Notes: a model not told the origin generated them from the letters alone. Shown: positions 39,202 to 49,982, counted from the first letter of the stretch. The stretch: DNA of 64,000 nucleotides from Phallus indusiatus (GCA_027605045.1 JAQFWX010000013.1:434001-498000); one strand, 5' to 3'. Program-made: numbers and translations.

Positions 39202-39673
39202 TATAGATGTCCAAGAGTACTTCGACATCGTCAACATTGATCACTATGACGTGATCATAGGCATCCCATTCCTGAGATGCTACAACATCTGCTTGGACTT
39301 CAGCAGAGGTACAATCACCCGTGACGGCGAGGTGATTGACACCAATCACCATGTGATTGGACACGCTCCTGAGTTAGGAGCGATGGTGCTAGCCAGCACC
39401 CATCATTCTATCTCCTCCGTCCCTACGATAACGGAAGAGAACATTCCAGCACTCATTGAGTACTGGAAGAATAAGTACAGTGACCTTTTTGGTCCTGTCC
39501 CTTCCCGACTTCCTCCTTTTCGGGAAGTGAATCACCACATCCCTCTTATTGAGCTCAATAAGAAGATCCGGTACCACCTTCCCAGGTGTCCGGATGCGCT
39601 CAAAGCGCTACTCGCTGAGAAGATTCAGCGATACATAGCTGCAGGTTGGTGGGAACCGACTGTAGCTACACAG

Positions 39674-40652
39674 TGTCACGACCCTCGTGCCACCCGATCC
39701 TAATCCGGACCTCTCCGAGGTCCGGCGCCCAATCCCTGTCCATATTTAGTATATCCGCCATGTCCGAGCGTCAGTACTTTCCCAACAGTGCGTAGTCCGT
39801 TATTCTGTCCACGTCCGATAAGTCCGAAGTCCGGACTTCGTCCAGACTAGGACATTTCCTTATGGGGACATTCTGTCCGGAGCTGTCAGGGTACGCTACC
39901 GCGTCCCCTCATTTTTCCTCATTTATTATCATCGGTATATATTTCCCTCTACTTTATTTATATTTCCCATATATTATCCCCACCCTCCGTTTGCTCCCTC
40001 TGTCCCTATTCCACTTTCTCTACTTGCGCGCGTCGCGCGCTCGACGTCGCTTATGTTCGGTTTGGGCGTCTGGCACTTAGCTGTGTCAGGGCCGCACGCC
40101 GCGCTATCGTTTTTCATGTATATAGTCACTGTCCCTAGAGTGAGGGTCCCTAAGCTTGTTCTCTTAGGATCCCCTCCCTCTAGGTGAGTAGTTAGTTCTC
40201 CCCCAATATATTTACCTTAGGATCCCCTCCCTCTAGTGTGAGCTGAGTAGCCCTAACAGGAGCATTAGAAAGCAAGTGCCAGATATGTTTCTGGTGCTGT
40301 GCAACTAGTCTCCTTTTAGTTATATCTCCTTTAGTTCTAGTAGTCTAGCTTTTTGTATTTAAAGCCCCCAGACTTCGTCTGGGGCTCCCCAGTCTGAATA
40401 TCAAGTCGTATTCAAGTCTATTTTAAGTCTAGCCCCAGTTAATCTCTTTATAATCAAATCTTCTCTTATCTATCTCATCTAAAGTCCGCTCCCAGTACTT
40501 GTCCGGGCTGTCTCGGACTTTTAGTCCGAAATTAAGGGATATCCAGGGTTGATTGAGCTGGCGCAGCACATAAGCTGAAGCCAAGTCCCTTCTGTTCCGT
40601 AGTCCGGACTCCCCGGACTTCCGCCCAGACGCCCGGAACACGGCGCGTGACA
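39674..40652 (+). repeat. Solo LTR F (609 bp net) with nested B2, TSD CACAG
   Basis: Begins TGTCACGACCCTCG, ends GGCGCGTGACA; perfect duplications CACAG at 39669-39673 and 40653-40657. Contains element B2. The end segment (CGGAACACGGCGC..TGACA) resembles LTR H, so F and H belong to related retroelements. Confidence 0.87.
39894..40258 (-). repeat. B element, 365 bp (B2), TSD GGAGC
   Basis: Reads TGTCAGGGTACGCTACCG to TAGCCCTAACA on the plus strand, inside LTR F. Perfect 5-bp duplications GGAGC at 39889-39893 and 40259-40263. Confidence 0.88.
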
Positions 40653-40758
40653 CACAGGCAATCCCCATGCTTTGCCTGCAGAAACAAGCCATAGTCTTGG
40701 CACTACGGACCGTGTTCGATCTGCGTCTGCAGAACAAAAACACAGAGAAGGACGTAAT

Positions 40759-41554
40759 TGTAAGGATACGATCGTTCAGCGGTTGAGACTTAAGGATCAG
40801 ACGTTATAACCCAGTAGTCCAATCTATAATAACGCAAGGAGCTACTCTTACGCGCACAGCTGTATATATGTACATGAGTGGGCTATCTCTACCAATAGCA
40901 CTCAGGTGCTATATCTACCAATAGGAAGGAAGGCAGTCGATGATGTAAGAGAAACATGAGTAGAAAGGAAGATGTGACAGTATGGAGCATACAGAGAAAC
41001 GGGGAAAGTATGGGAGAATATGGGAGGATAATACGGACCAGCATACCGGGTACCGTACGATGGATATTGTCAGGGTACGCTACCGCACCCCCTCATTTTT
41101 CCTCATTTATTGTCATCGGTATATATCTATTTCTATCTTATTTATATTTCCCGTGCATTACTTCTACCTTCCGTTTATTCTCTCCGTCCATATTTCACTT
41201 TCTCTACTCGCGCGCATTGCGCGCCCATACCCGGCGTGATGCCCGTGACATCACATCGCTTAGGCTTGGCTTGGGCACCTGGCACTTAGCTGTGTCAGGG
41301 CCGCACGCCGCGTCGTCGTTTTATGTATATAGTAGCTGTACCTAGAGTGAGGGTCCCTAAGCTTGTTCTCTTAGGATCCCCTCCCTCTAGGTGAGTAGTA
41401 TAGTTATCTTCCAATATATTACTTAGGATCCCCTCCCTCTAGTGTGAGCTGAGTAGCCCTAACAGATATGATAACGCGGAGGTCAGCATATACGTCTATA
41501 CTATACGTACAGTATACTAGATTAGCCCTTATGGTCCTAGCACGTACCCTGACA
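40759..41554 (+). repeat. Solo LTR G (about 394 bp net) with nested B3, TSD GTAAT
   Basis: Begins TGTAAGGATACG, ends GTACCCTGACA; perfect duplications GTAAT at 40754-40758 and 41555-41559. Removing it restores the RT frame from EKDV to MPFPDQE. Element B3 sits inside. Confidence 0.87.
41068..41464 (-). repeat. B element, 397 bp (B3), TSD GATAT
   Basis: TGTCAGGGTACGCTACCG to GTAGCCCTAACA on the plus strand. Perfect 5-bp duplications GATAT at 41063-41067 and 41465-41469, inside LTR G inside Gypsy-1: third nesting level. Confidence 0.9.
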
Positions 41555-43769
41555 GTAATGCCCTTCCCTGATCAGGAAACAATCCGCCAGAACGTGGCGA
41601 GACACAAATACAGATCAAAGATTGATCTGACAGAAGCGTACGAGCAAGTATGCATAGTCCCAGAGGACGTCCACAAGACGACCTTTGCCACCATCTATGG
41701 CACTTTCAAGAGCCATGTCATGCAGCAAGGAGACTGCAATGCCCCATCGACGTTTCAACATCTGATGACCCATATATTTAGGGACTGCATCGGTTGTTCG
41801 ACGGATGCATATATAGACGATGTGTTCATCTATTCAAACACCATAGATCTGCATCAGCAGCATCTAGAGAACGCCTTCTCGCGATTGCGAGAAGCACAAC
41901 TTTACCTGAGTAGTCGTAAAGTTGACTTGTACTCCAAACGTTTGGAGTGCCTAGGCCATATCATTGACGATGATGGCATCCATCCCGATCAAGAGAAGAT
42001 GGACAAAATACGTGAGTGGAGAACTCCACGCACGTATAACGATGTCCAGAAATTTCTGGGCCTCATACAATATGTTGTGGCATACCTACCAGGGGTAGCC
42101 GCATACACTACACCCCTATCAGGGTGTACGTACAACAACAGACTGTTCGTATGGATGCTGTTGTTGAACAAGTGCTTTGATTCAATCAAAGCACTCACGC
42201 GAAAGGCTCCTATCTTGAAGCCTATTAACATGGACGACCCAGACCCAATTTGGGTTGTAACCAACGGCTCTAAATGTGGCGTTGGTGCCTATTATGGGTA
42301 AGGGCCTACATGGCAAACATGTAGGCCAGCAGGGTTTCTCTCGAAGAAGTTCACCCCTGCGCAGTACAACTACCGCACCCATGAGCATGAGCTCATCGTG
42401 GTACTTGAAGCCTTCCTCAAGTGGGAAGACAAACTACTAGGGCGTAGATTCACCCTAGTAACGGACAACGAGGCCATGGTTAAGGCTTCACACGGGTTGC
42501 GGATATCGTGGGTTTTATCCGCAGATTACCCGTCCCGCAACCCGCGGATACGGGTACCCGTCCCACGGGTACCTGGCGCTTTTTATATCCGGATCGGATA
42601 CAGATGCAAGTTTATAAATTTGCGGGTACCCTTATAAATAGACTGGTTTTATCTCTCAGACAAGTTGTAGATAATGTGCTTTATTACAATAATTTACTTG
42701 CGCTGTGGAGATTTTGCTACGTGGCTTAGTCACACCGTCTTAATCGCTTCAAACTTTTGACCTTTTTTCATTTCGCTGAGTCCTGAGTCCTGACATGCTC
42801 ACACGTCACCAGAAACAACTTCGCGCAACCTCTCCTAATAATTCTCAACCAAAATGAACAAGAGAATCTCACAACAGTGACTCAGATTCTGATAGCGAGC
42901 AGAATTTTAGTTTGGCATCTGAACAAACCAGCCATAGTACTGACCAGCCAGCCTCCGATGCGACTGTCCACATTGGCACAATTACCGAGGATGATGAAGA
43001 TCCCGACATGGTTTTTCTAAGTATGTGCATCACTGATTTATTAGTTTCCAAGCTTATTTTTTCCATAGAAGCGAAACTCAAAAAATGGACATCCCCTATA
43101 TATGAACACTATCATCCAGCACAAATTGCTCGTGATCGGGTAGGGAAAAAATTGTACCGCTATGATCCTAAGTTAAAGAAGCCAGTTCTCCTACATGCAT
43201 TCCAATGCAAAAGGTCAGAATTTCTATTTATCAAAAGAGCTTCTAGTCCCGCGCTTACCCATTCGTAGAACCGGTGATATTAGGCTGAGAAGATCCACGG
43301 AAACTTCCACAGGTAATCTCAAGAAACATGCAGACGCCTGTGGTGTTGTGGGTAGCTCTTTGTCTGTTGAAGTGATGGAAAAGTTTGTTGGAGGCTACAC
43401 GCGCGAACGTCTCAGGTGGCGGATTATTCAATGGATAACGACAAGTAACCGACCTTTCGTAATTGTTGAAGATCCAGAGTTTGTGAGTATTCTTAAGATG
43501 CTCAATCCAAAAGTTTCCATCCCATCTGCCATGATGGTCACGCACGATCTCCTCAAAGTCCATAATATGATGTGGGAGAAGCTTGTGGATTTATTAAAGG
43601 TGTGTTTGATTATGTAAAGATCTTCTTGATTCTTACTTGTTAACGTCATTCATTGTACTCTAGTCACACCAGGGAGCCATCCACATCGCGCTGGACACCT
43701 GGTCTTCCAAGAAGGCCAGCTCATACCTTGGTCTGACTATTCAGTGGTGTTCTGACGACAACATGGATG

Positions 43770-43898
43770 TAGGGAATGACAAGGGTATTCACCCGAGGGT
43801 ATTTGCGACCTCTTAGCCAATCAGAATGCACGAATCCTGCACTCTGATTGGCTAAGAGGTCGCAAATACCCTCGGGTGAATACCCTTGTCATTCCCTA
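43770..43898. mobile_element. Foldback hAT-type MITE (129 bp), TSD CATGGATG
   Basis: Almost a perfect palindrome, with termini TAGGGAATGACAAGGG and its complement and the central block TAGCCAATCAGAATGC in both orientations. Flanked by perfect 8-bp duplications CATGGATG at 43762-43769 and 43899-43906. Inserted in transposase coding sequence; excision restores the frame. Confidence 0.9.
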
Positions 43899-44131
43899 CA
43901 TGGATGTCACTAAGCTCACCCTTGACTTCATTCGCATCCCGTTAAGTCATACGGGTAAATATCTTGCAGAACAAGTCCACTCTGTGCTCAACAGTTTTGA
44001 AATCACAGATAAGGTGTGTGTCTCGTTTTTCTTTATTGATCTATACTGATTAATGCTTACAATCATAGCTAATTGGCATAGCCGGCGATAACGCATCTAA
44101 TAACGATACAATGACAGATGCTCTTGCACGG

Positions 44132-44807
44132 TGTCACGCCCGGCGTGCCCCGTGACCTTTCCCGGAGCTTTACGTAAGTCACACCCCGTGATCCGTTATC
44201 TCCTCCCAAGTACGCATCTCGTACGACGTGCGTACTACTCCGTACTTCATGCACAGCCCTCCGATCCGCTCATTTCCAAATGGGGGTTGTCCGCTCGATG
44301 TCCTGACTAACCAGGGGTTCGGTTAGTCCGGACTCTGCCCGTTCCATCCGTCCTAGAAACCACCATTCCTTTCGTATCCTTTTCTCCTTTTAGTATAGGC
44401 ACCTTATACTCATGTATTTAAGCCCCAGTTTCGTAGCTGGGATTCCGCAGTCAGAATATAATCTATTCTTCTCTCTTATCTACTCCGTCTCTGTTCTTCT
44501 CCGTACTCTGCGTGCTCGTCTCGTACTTAGTTGCGGACTTGCACGTAGTTCAAGTCCCAGTCGTCGCCAGACCTCTTGGGCAATCTAAGTTCGTCGTCGT
44601 ACTTAACGTCGGACTTGTGCGTACCAGTTACGTACTTCTCTCGTTCTCTGAAATCGAGGGATATCTGAAGTTGGGCGAGTGGGCGCAGCATACAAGCTGA
44701 AGCCAAGTCCCTCACACCCGTACTCTCCGTACTCTCTTTATCCGCACGCACGTGTTTCGTACTAGACCGGACGTATCCGGGATAGGCTCGGAACACGGCG
44801 CTTGACA
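44132..44807 (+). repeat. Solo LTR H (676 bp), TSD CACGG
   Basis: Begins TGTCACGCCCGGCG, ends GGCGCTTGACA, with perfect duplications CACGG at 44127-44131 and 44808-44812. A diverged minus copy is at 53477-54141. Related in its ends to LTR F. Confidence 0.88.
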
Positions 44808-46796
44808 CACGGCGCATTCCAGGGTGGGGTGGCAAACATTTTCGTATACGTTGCTTCGCGCACATAATAAATCTTGTTGAACAGGTATGTTATCATTCTT
44901 TATTACTATACTTCATTTTTAACTATTTACCATAGGCTTTTATATCTCCATTTCGGTGCAATAAGTCTGGGCGGTCTCCTGATGAAGAATCTGACCTAGA
45001 TGACGTGTCAACTCAGCGCTTGGCAACTAGACTCAAAGACTTGGAGGAAGAAAACGAGCCGGACGAAGAAGATGAAGAATATGAGCAAGATGAGGATCCC
45101 AAGCATCAACAAATCCTTGAAGAGGAGATTGATGAGCTAGATGCCGAGTCCCCGCATAAGCTGGACTCAATGAGTACCACAGACCAATTTGAGGCTCGAT
45201 TCGTCTTATCCAAGGTGAGTTCCAATCATTCATGTCTCACTAAAGATGCTGAGACGTGTTCAAGGCAACTGGATTGGCGAAACGTGTGTCGAACTCAGAC
45301 CCTGTCCAGACAGCTTTTCTGGACTGCTGCAAATATGTTGAAATCAAGCCACTCATGCTTAAACGACCTGTTGCCACCTGCTGGAACAGTCATTTTGAAT
45401 GCCTCGAATGGCACCTTCTCCAAAAACCTGCCGTCATCCGCCTCTGCGATAATCCAGCATTTTCGAAGTTCAAGCTTGACAAGTTCACACTCTCCGATGT
45501 TGAATGGGAGCTATTAGATCAACTTAAGCCAATTTTAGAGGTATTTTCATTCATTTTTAAGCTGTATTGGGATCTCACTAAATTTACATAGCTCTTTCAA
45601 CGTGTCACCAAGCATATCTCACAAAGCAGCACAGTCTTGGTCCACCAGGTCATTCCTATCATTGACAAGCTGACGGGTAACCTTGAAGATATCCTGCAAA
45701 ATGATAAACTCCACATCGCGATTCAACATGGGGCAAAAAAGGCGTTAGCCATATTGGACAAGTATTATATGAAGACCGATGAGTCTTCCATCTACCGAAT
45801 TGCCATGAGTAAGTGATTATCAATTATCAAGCCGGCCATTGACTTAATGACTTGGATAGTTCTTCATCCTAGATATAAAATGGAATACTTTTGCACAAAA
45901 GATTGGCCTGAATCTTGGGTGGATGAGGCTGTCTGTCTCACAAAAGAACTCTGGGAGAACAAATACAAAGATCAGGAGATCACTGCTCAAGCTGATGAGA
46001 CGACGGTGAGTATTAATTAATGGATGATACTGGGTATTACTAACATAGTTCTATTATAGAATAACTCTGATTTCGAATGGTTTGAAAGCAGTACAGCACC
46101 TCCAGTACTTGAAGATGCTTTCTCATGCTATCTTCGACAACCAACAGAGCGGACTTGCCTGTCACCGCTGAGCTTCTGGCATGGGCAACTGGCTGCAAAA
46201 TTGACCTCTCCACAGCTGGTTAGGTTAGCAAAAGATGTCTTAAGTTGTCCTGGTAAGTTGCTCCATCATTTGTTTTATCTTTCCTTTCTTATTTATTTTT
46301 CAGCCACTTCCGTTGATGTGGAACGGCTGTTCTCATTGTCTGGAAAGACAATGAGTCCAGTCCGGAATGCACTGGGTGATGAATCGGTCCGGTCCAACGT
46401 CTTACTCAACTCTTGGATGTCGATGCCACAACTATCTGTCGAAGAAGCATTTACTAATAACTTAGTGAAAGGGTGGAAAAGGGGGAAAAATCGTGATGAA
46501 CATGTCTCAGCGGTGGGAGAAAACCAAGAAACTCCCATGATTATAGATTGAATGTAGTATATAGAAATTATATGGTAGTAAAATAAAGATTTTGAAACTT
46601 GAAAAAAGAGAATACCCGCGGGTTTACCTGCGGATAACCGGATATTCGGATGTTACCCTTTATCCGCCAGGTTTTGAGGGTACCCGCCTGAGATATCCAG
46701 ATAGGATAAAGGATAGAAAGAAATTGCGAACGTATCCGCGGGTACAGGTACCCGTATCCGAGGATAATACCCATGTGGAGCCTTAGCAGGAACTAC

Positions 46797-47764
46797 AACA
46801 CCTAATGGGGACACGATTGCTCATGTCCACAGTGTTCCATCCACAAACGGATGGATCTACCGAGCGAGCCAATCGCTCGATTGGTCAAATACTTCGTTCC
46901 GTGATACAGAACAATCAAAAAGATTGGGCCAAAAGGATCCCAATGGTGGAGTTTGCTATTAATAGCAGCACCAGCGAAACCACTGGTTTCGCGCCGTTTG
47001 AACTCAATTACGGCTACCTTCCCAGTTTGGGAAGGAAAATTGAGACAAACACCAAATTCAAAGGTGTTCAACACTTTGCTCAACAGGCAAAGTGGAATCT
47101 CATGATAGCGCATGACGCTATCATAGCCAATTGCGTTAAACAGGCTCACTACGTGAACAACTCACGGTGCAATGCACCAGAGTACAAAGAGGGTGACCTC
47201 GTCTATTTATCGACAAGGAATCTGAACCTCCCCAAGGGGAGAGTTAAGAAGTTGATCCCGCGTTATGTGGGACCATACAAAATATTGTCCGTTAAGGACA
47301 ATATCACAGTGAAACTTGAGCTCTCTGAAGAGCTCAAGCAGTGTCACATAAATCCCGTATTTCACGTGGATTTGATTAAACCCCACATCGCCAATGACGA
47401 TGAGAGATTTCCACGCCGCGATACACTCACAGCATATGACTTTGGACAGCCAGACGATGCTGAATGGCACGTCGAGGAATTCCTAGCTCATCGCTGGAGT
47501 GGAACTCACGAGAAAGATCTCGAGTTCCTAGTCCAGTGGACCCTTGGGGATACCACTTGGGAACCTTACAGTAACTGTAAGGACTTGCAAGCTCTAGACA
47601 AGTACTTGCAATTACGAGGCGTAAACGAGCCTCGGCAGCTGCCACGACTATCCAATCACGGAGAGTCGTGGACCAACAACAAGCGCCCAGATCCCACTCG
47701 GGATCTGCTTGAAGATCCCGTCCACAGGGATCCACTGGCACTTCACTGCTACACGGTGAGGTAA
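46797..47764 (+). pseudogene. Gypsy-1 integrase C-terminal half and chromodomain
   Basis: Starts inside the integrase catalytic core just before FHPQTDGSTERANRSIGQIL, then FAINSSTSETTGFAPFELNYG, the GPY/F-type region (KLIPRYVGPYKILSV), and a chromodomain-like C-terminus (EWHVEEFLAHRW, LEFLVQWTLGDTTWEPYSNC). The zinc-binding HHCC domain and first catalytic residues are absent because of the deletion at the hAT junction. Chromodomains in this clade direct integration to marked chromatin. The stop at 47762-47764 is followed 18 nt later by the third ORF. Confidence 0.87.
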
Positions 47765-47782
47765 TTTTCACTTGGGCGCTCC

Positions 47783-49601
47783 ATGAGGCCGCCCAACTAC
47801 ATAACCCAAAAGACCGTCCATGGCCTTTTCTTTCTCACACCCCCCATGCCTGACAGCAAGGGAAAACAACGCGAACGATCACGCTCGCGGTCACCTACAC
47901 CGCAACCTGTTAGTAGGTTCAAAAAAGCAGAGGCTCAACTGGCTCTGCAAAGGTCCGAATGGACCTTAGACACGATGGACGGATGCATATCCGTCTATCA
48001 TAACAATGATAGTTGCACTGCGTGCAACAACTTTGCCAGTCACCTGGCAGGCCCCACTGGCAGCGGGGCAATCATCCTTGACCATGATATGGTCAAGCAG
48101 GCCGTCTACAAGGCCTTTCCCTTCATAAGAAGGGAGTACTATCATCTAGACGAATGTCTAGAAGAAGCTGAAAAGGATGTCAAGTCCTTGACAGATCACC
48201 TCGACGATGCGAATCGTCGTATCTACGAGTTGAAAGCTCGTATTGCTGAACTTGAACATTCAGCGTCGACGGCAGGCCCGTCGACTTCCCCATTAACCTC
48301 CAAGAAGCGGTCGAGAGACCAGGCCGACAAAGCGCCTGAGCCATCCCAGACAGCCCCTTTGCCTGATATCTTCAATGACATGTCGTCTGATGACAACATG
48401 GAAGACATAGTCGATGATAACGACTATGACGACGACGCCTCCATCGCGTCGTCCACCAAACGCAAGCCTCAGTGTACCTACGCTGATGCAACCAAGGCAT
48501 TGGGCTCTCGCGATGCTGCCCCGGTTTCTCCAAAGAAACCCTCTGGTCCGTATCCACGGACCAAGCCAGGATGGGACTCCAATAGGGACCCATGGCCCTT
48601 CTTCGTAAAGGGCTTCGACCCCACTGTTAGTGGGGATCACTCTCTGGTGCCTGGCACCCCCAACCCCACTGCATGGTATAACACCTGCAGCCTCGACGAA
48701 CCATTGTTCGTCGAGATTGGAACCTGGGTTTGGACTGACCCCCTGGTGTTCATGTACCCCGACGACAGAGGGGTTCACATGCGTATTTCATACGCATGGA
48801 CTCGCTGGCGCAGATCCATGAAGGAGTGTCGCCTAGCGAGGAAAACAGCCAAGCTTGAAGCTATGGAGGCTGCCGCCAACCGCCCGTCGGTGGTGTCTAT
48901 CTCAGGAGAACTAATCCACCCCGAGATCAAGTATTTAATCAATACTTGGAATGCGGACCCTAACCAGGTCCCTCCCTACATCGGACTTATGTTGGATAGA
49001 TCACTAAACCCTCAAGACGTTGAGGTGTTTGCTTGGCTCAAACGAGTCACACATACTCGTGAAGTATGTGCCAAGTTCCTCGAGAAGGCGGCTGAATGCC
49101 TCCTCGACCCCGCACTTACTGTGTGGGAAGAAACTCTCGGTGGTAGGGGTAATTCCTCCACCCACCTGCCTTCCACGCTCATGGAAGGCTACACTCGTTC
49201 CTTCGAGTGCAAATCCCCCTCCTCCATCACCAGAGGAGGTGATTCACTCCATGCACACCAATGGAGCGACGACAAAACGCGTCACTGAGGTGATCGCGCC
49301 CCTTCTCCAACATTATGCCAATGGAGAAGATGTCAATCGCATCGCGCATGACTATCGCGTGCGCCGTGGACTGGATCGTCCATCAAAAAAGGTGTGTACG
49401 ACTCAGTCGGCCGCCCCCGCCGTCCATGCGTCGGCCTCACCTGCCAGTATCGTGGCAGGTCCGCCTAACAAGGCCTACTCCCCGTCCGTCCCAATTCAGA
49501 TGACAGACGAGGAATTGTTGAGGCCCCCTGAGGACCTTGACACACCGCATCCGAGTGCCTCAGAGAGCATGGAGATTGACTACAGCAATCCCACTGACTG
49601 A
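47783..49601 (+). CDS. Gypsy-1 third ORF, unknown coiled-coil protein between integrase and 3' LTR
   Basis: I do not recognise the product. It begins 18 nt after the pol stop; MPDSKGKQ at 47846 is an alternative start. The frame runs about 470 residues, slips by one base at a CCCCC run near 49215-49225, and continues about 120 residues to 49601 (about 600 residues in all). Order: an RS-like basic N-terminus (RERSRSRSPTPQ), a CTACNNFASHL cysteine pair, a coiled coil (ECLEEAEKDVKSLTDHLDDA and IYELKARIAELEHSA), a basic-acidic linker with DDNDYDDDAS, a Trp-rich domain (DPWPFFVKGFDP, EIGTWVWTDPLVFMYPDDRG, ISYAWTRWRRSMKE), and a C-terminal helical and Pro-rich tail. There is no signal peptide or membrane helix, so it is in the env position but does not look like an envelope. 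Confidence 0.6.
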
Positions 49602-49653
49602 TTACAGTCAGACACCTCCTCTTCGCGATCCTATGACTTGGAGTCCAAGTCAC

Positions 49654-49982
49654 AAGGGGAGGATGTAACGGATCCACCGCATGCGGTGGATTGAGTATAT
49701 GCCACTTAGGCATATGCAGAGGGCGAAGCCCTCTGCAGTAATTACTATTATTACTTCTAATAATAGGGGCGCTTAACGCCTCTGGCTCGCCGTGACGCGG
49801 CGAGCCATTATGTAATAACTGTACATTAGTAGTAGCTACGCGCGTGCTGATTCAGCACGCGCACTTTGTTTTACACCACAAAAATACAGCACCCTTGGTC
49901 TGTTATTCTTGGTGTGAAATTACAGCGTGATATAAATTGTGTACCGTCCGCGGTACACTATAAAAAGTAATGAAACGTTACA
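49654..49982 (+). repeat. Gypsy-1 polypurine tract and 3' LTR (319 bp)
   Basis: AAGGGGAGGA at 49654-49663 is the plus-strand primer site. The LTR runs 49664-49982, TGTAACG to CGTTACA, and holds stem-loop-forming segments such as ATCCACCGCATGCGGTGGAT, which is a perfect palindrome, and GCAGAGGGCGAAGCCCTCTGC. Confidence 0.85.

Larger units (their letters stand above)
39202..42480 (+). pseudogene. Gypsy-1 protease end, reverse transcriptase and RNase H (interrupted by LTRs F and G)
   Basis: Segments 39207-39673, 40653-40758 and 41560-42480 read as one polyprotein once LTR F and LTR G are removed. RT motifs: LIELNKKIRYHLPRCPDALK upstream palm region, LRTVFDLR, PFPDQETIRQNVARHKYRSK, IDLTEAYEQV, QGDCNAPSTFQHLM and the catalytic YIDDVFIYS. 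The connection has FLGLIQYV. RNase H starts IWVVTNGSKCGVGAYYG, where an in-frame TAA at about 42299 replaces the Gln codon still present in Gypsy-2 (a C-to-T change), and continues to TLVTDNEAMV, where the hAT element begins. The element cannot encode active RT. Confidence 0.87.
42912..46551 (+). pseudogene. hAT-family transposase (disrupted by a MITE and LTR H)
   Basis: DDE-type transposase with RNase H-like core interrupted by the hAT insertion domain. Coding blocks joined by short introns run from about 42912 to the stop at 46551. A basic N-terminal DNA-binding part (AKLKKWTSPIYEHYHP and a zinc-finger-like LKKHADACG) is followed by HIALDTWSSKKASSYLGLTI (first catalytic Asp), GIAGDNASNNDTMTDAL (second Asp), RCFAHIINLVEQ (the hAT C/H motif), a long acidic segment, ATCWNSHFECLEW, LHPRYKMEYF and the C-terminal dimerisation signature ATSVDVERLFSLSGK. 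Without the MITE and its duplication the frame reads DDNMDVTKLTLDF; LTR H interrupts shortly after the second Asp. The rest looks intact, so this copy was probably active before those two hits. Confidence 0.82.
42481..46785 (+). mobile_element. Autonomous-type hAT DNA transposon inside Gypsy-1
   Basis: Terminal inverted repeats TAAGGCTTCACACGGG (left) and, read inward, TAAGGCTCCACATGGG (right). Subterminal arrays of short ACCCG/CGGGT motifs fill about 150 bp at each end. It encodes a full hAT transposase with introns. No 8-bp duplication joins the flanks (GCCATGGT versus GCAGGAAC), and about 1 kb of Gypsy-1 pol is missing at the junction, so a deletion accompanied or followed insertion. Inside lie a foldback MITE and LTR H. 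Confidence 0.85.
34916..49982 (+). mobile_element. Gypsy-1: chromodomain Ty3/gypsy retrotransposon, heavily nested
   Basis: LTR retrotransposon with gag, protease, RT, RNase H, integrase, chromodomain, a third ORF, a polypurine tract and LTRs in the canonical order. About 5.3 kb of its 15 kb is foreign: A3, LTR E, A4, LTR F (with B2), LTR G (with B3) and an autonomous hAT (with a MITE and LTR H). Removing E, A4, F and G with one copy of each 5-bp duplication restores the reading frame at each site. RNase H end, the connection and the integrase N-terminal half are missing at the hAT site. The two LTRs differ in their first 50-100 bp and the outer flanks (GATTA/ATGCT) do not match, so the ends may come from different copies. 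Confidence 0.85.

Noticed and set aside
43770..43898. CRISPR-like or attachment-site palindrome
   Set aside because: A single palindrome with 8-bp duplications in a fungal transposase gene is a MITE; there are no regularly spaced repeats.
47783..49288. Retroviral-type envelope protein of Gypsy-1
   Set aside because: It is in the right position, but there is no signal peptide, furin-type site or membrane anchor in the visible sequence.
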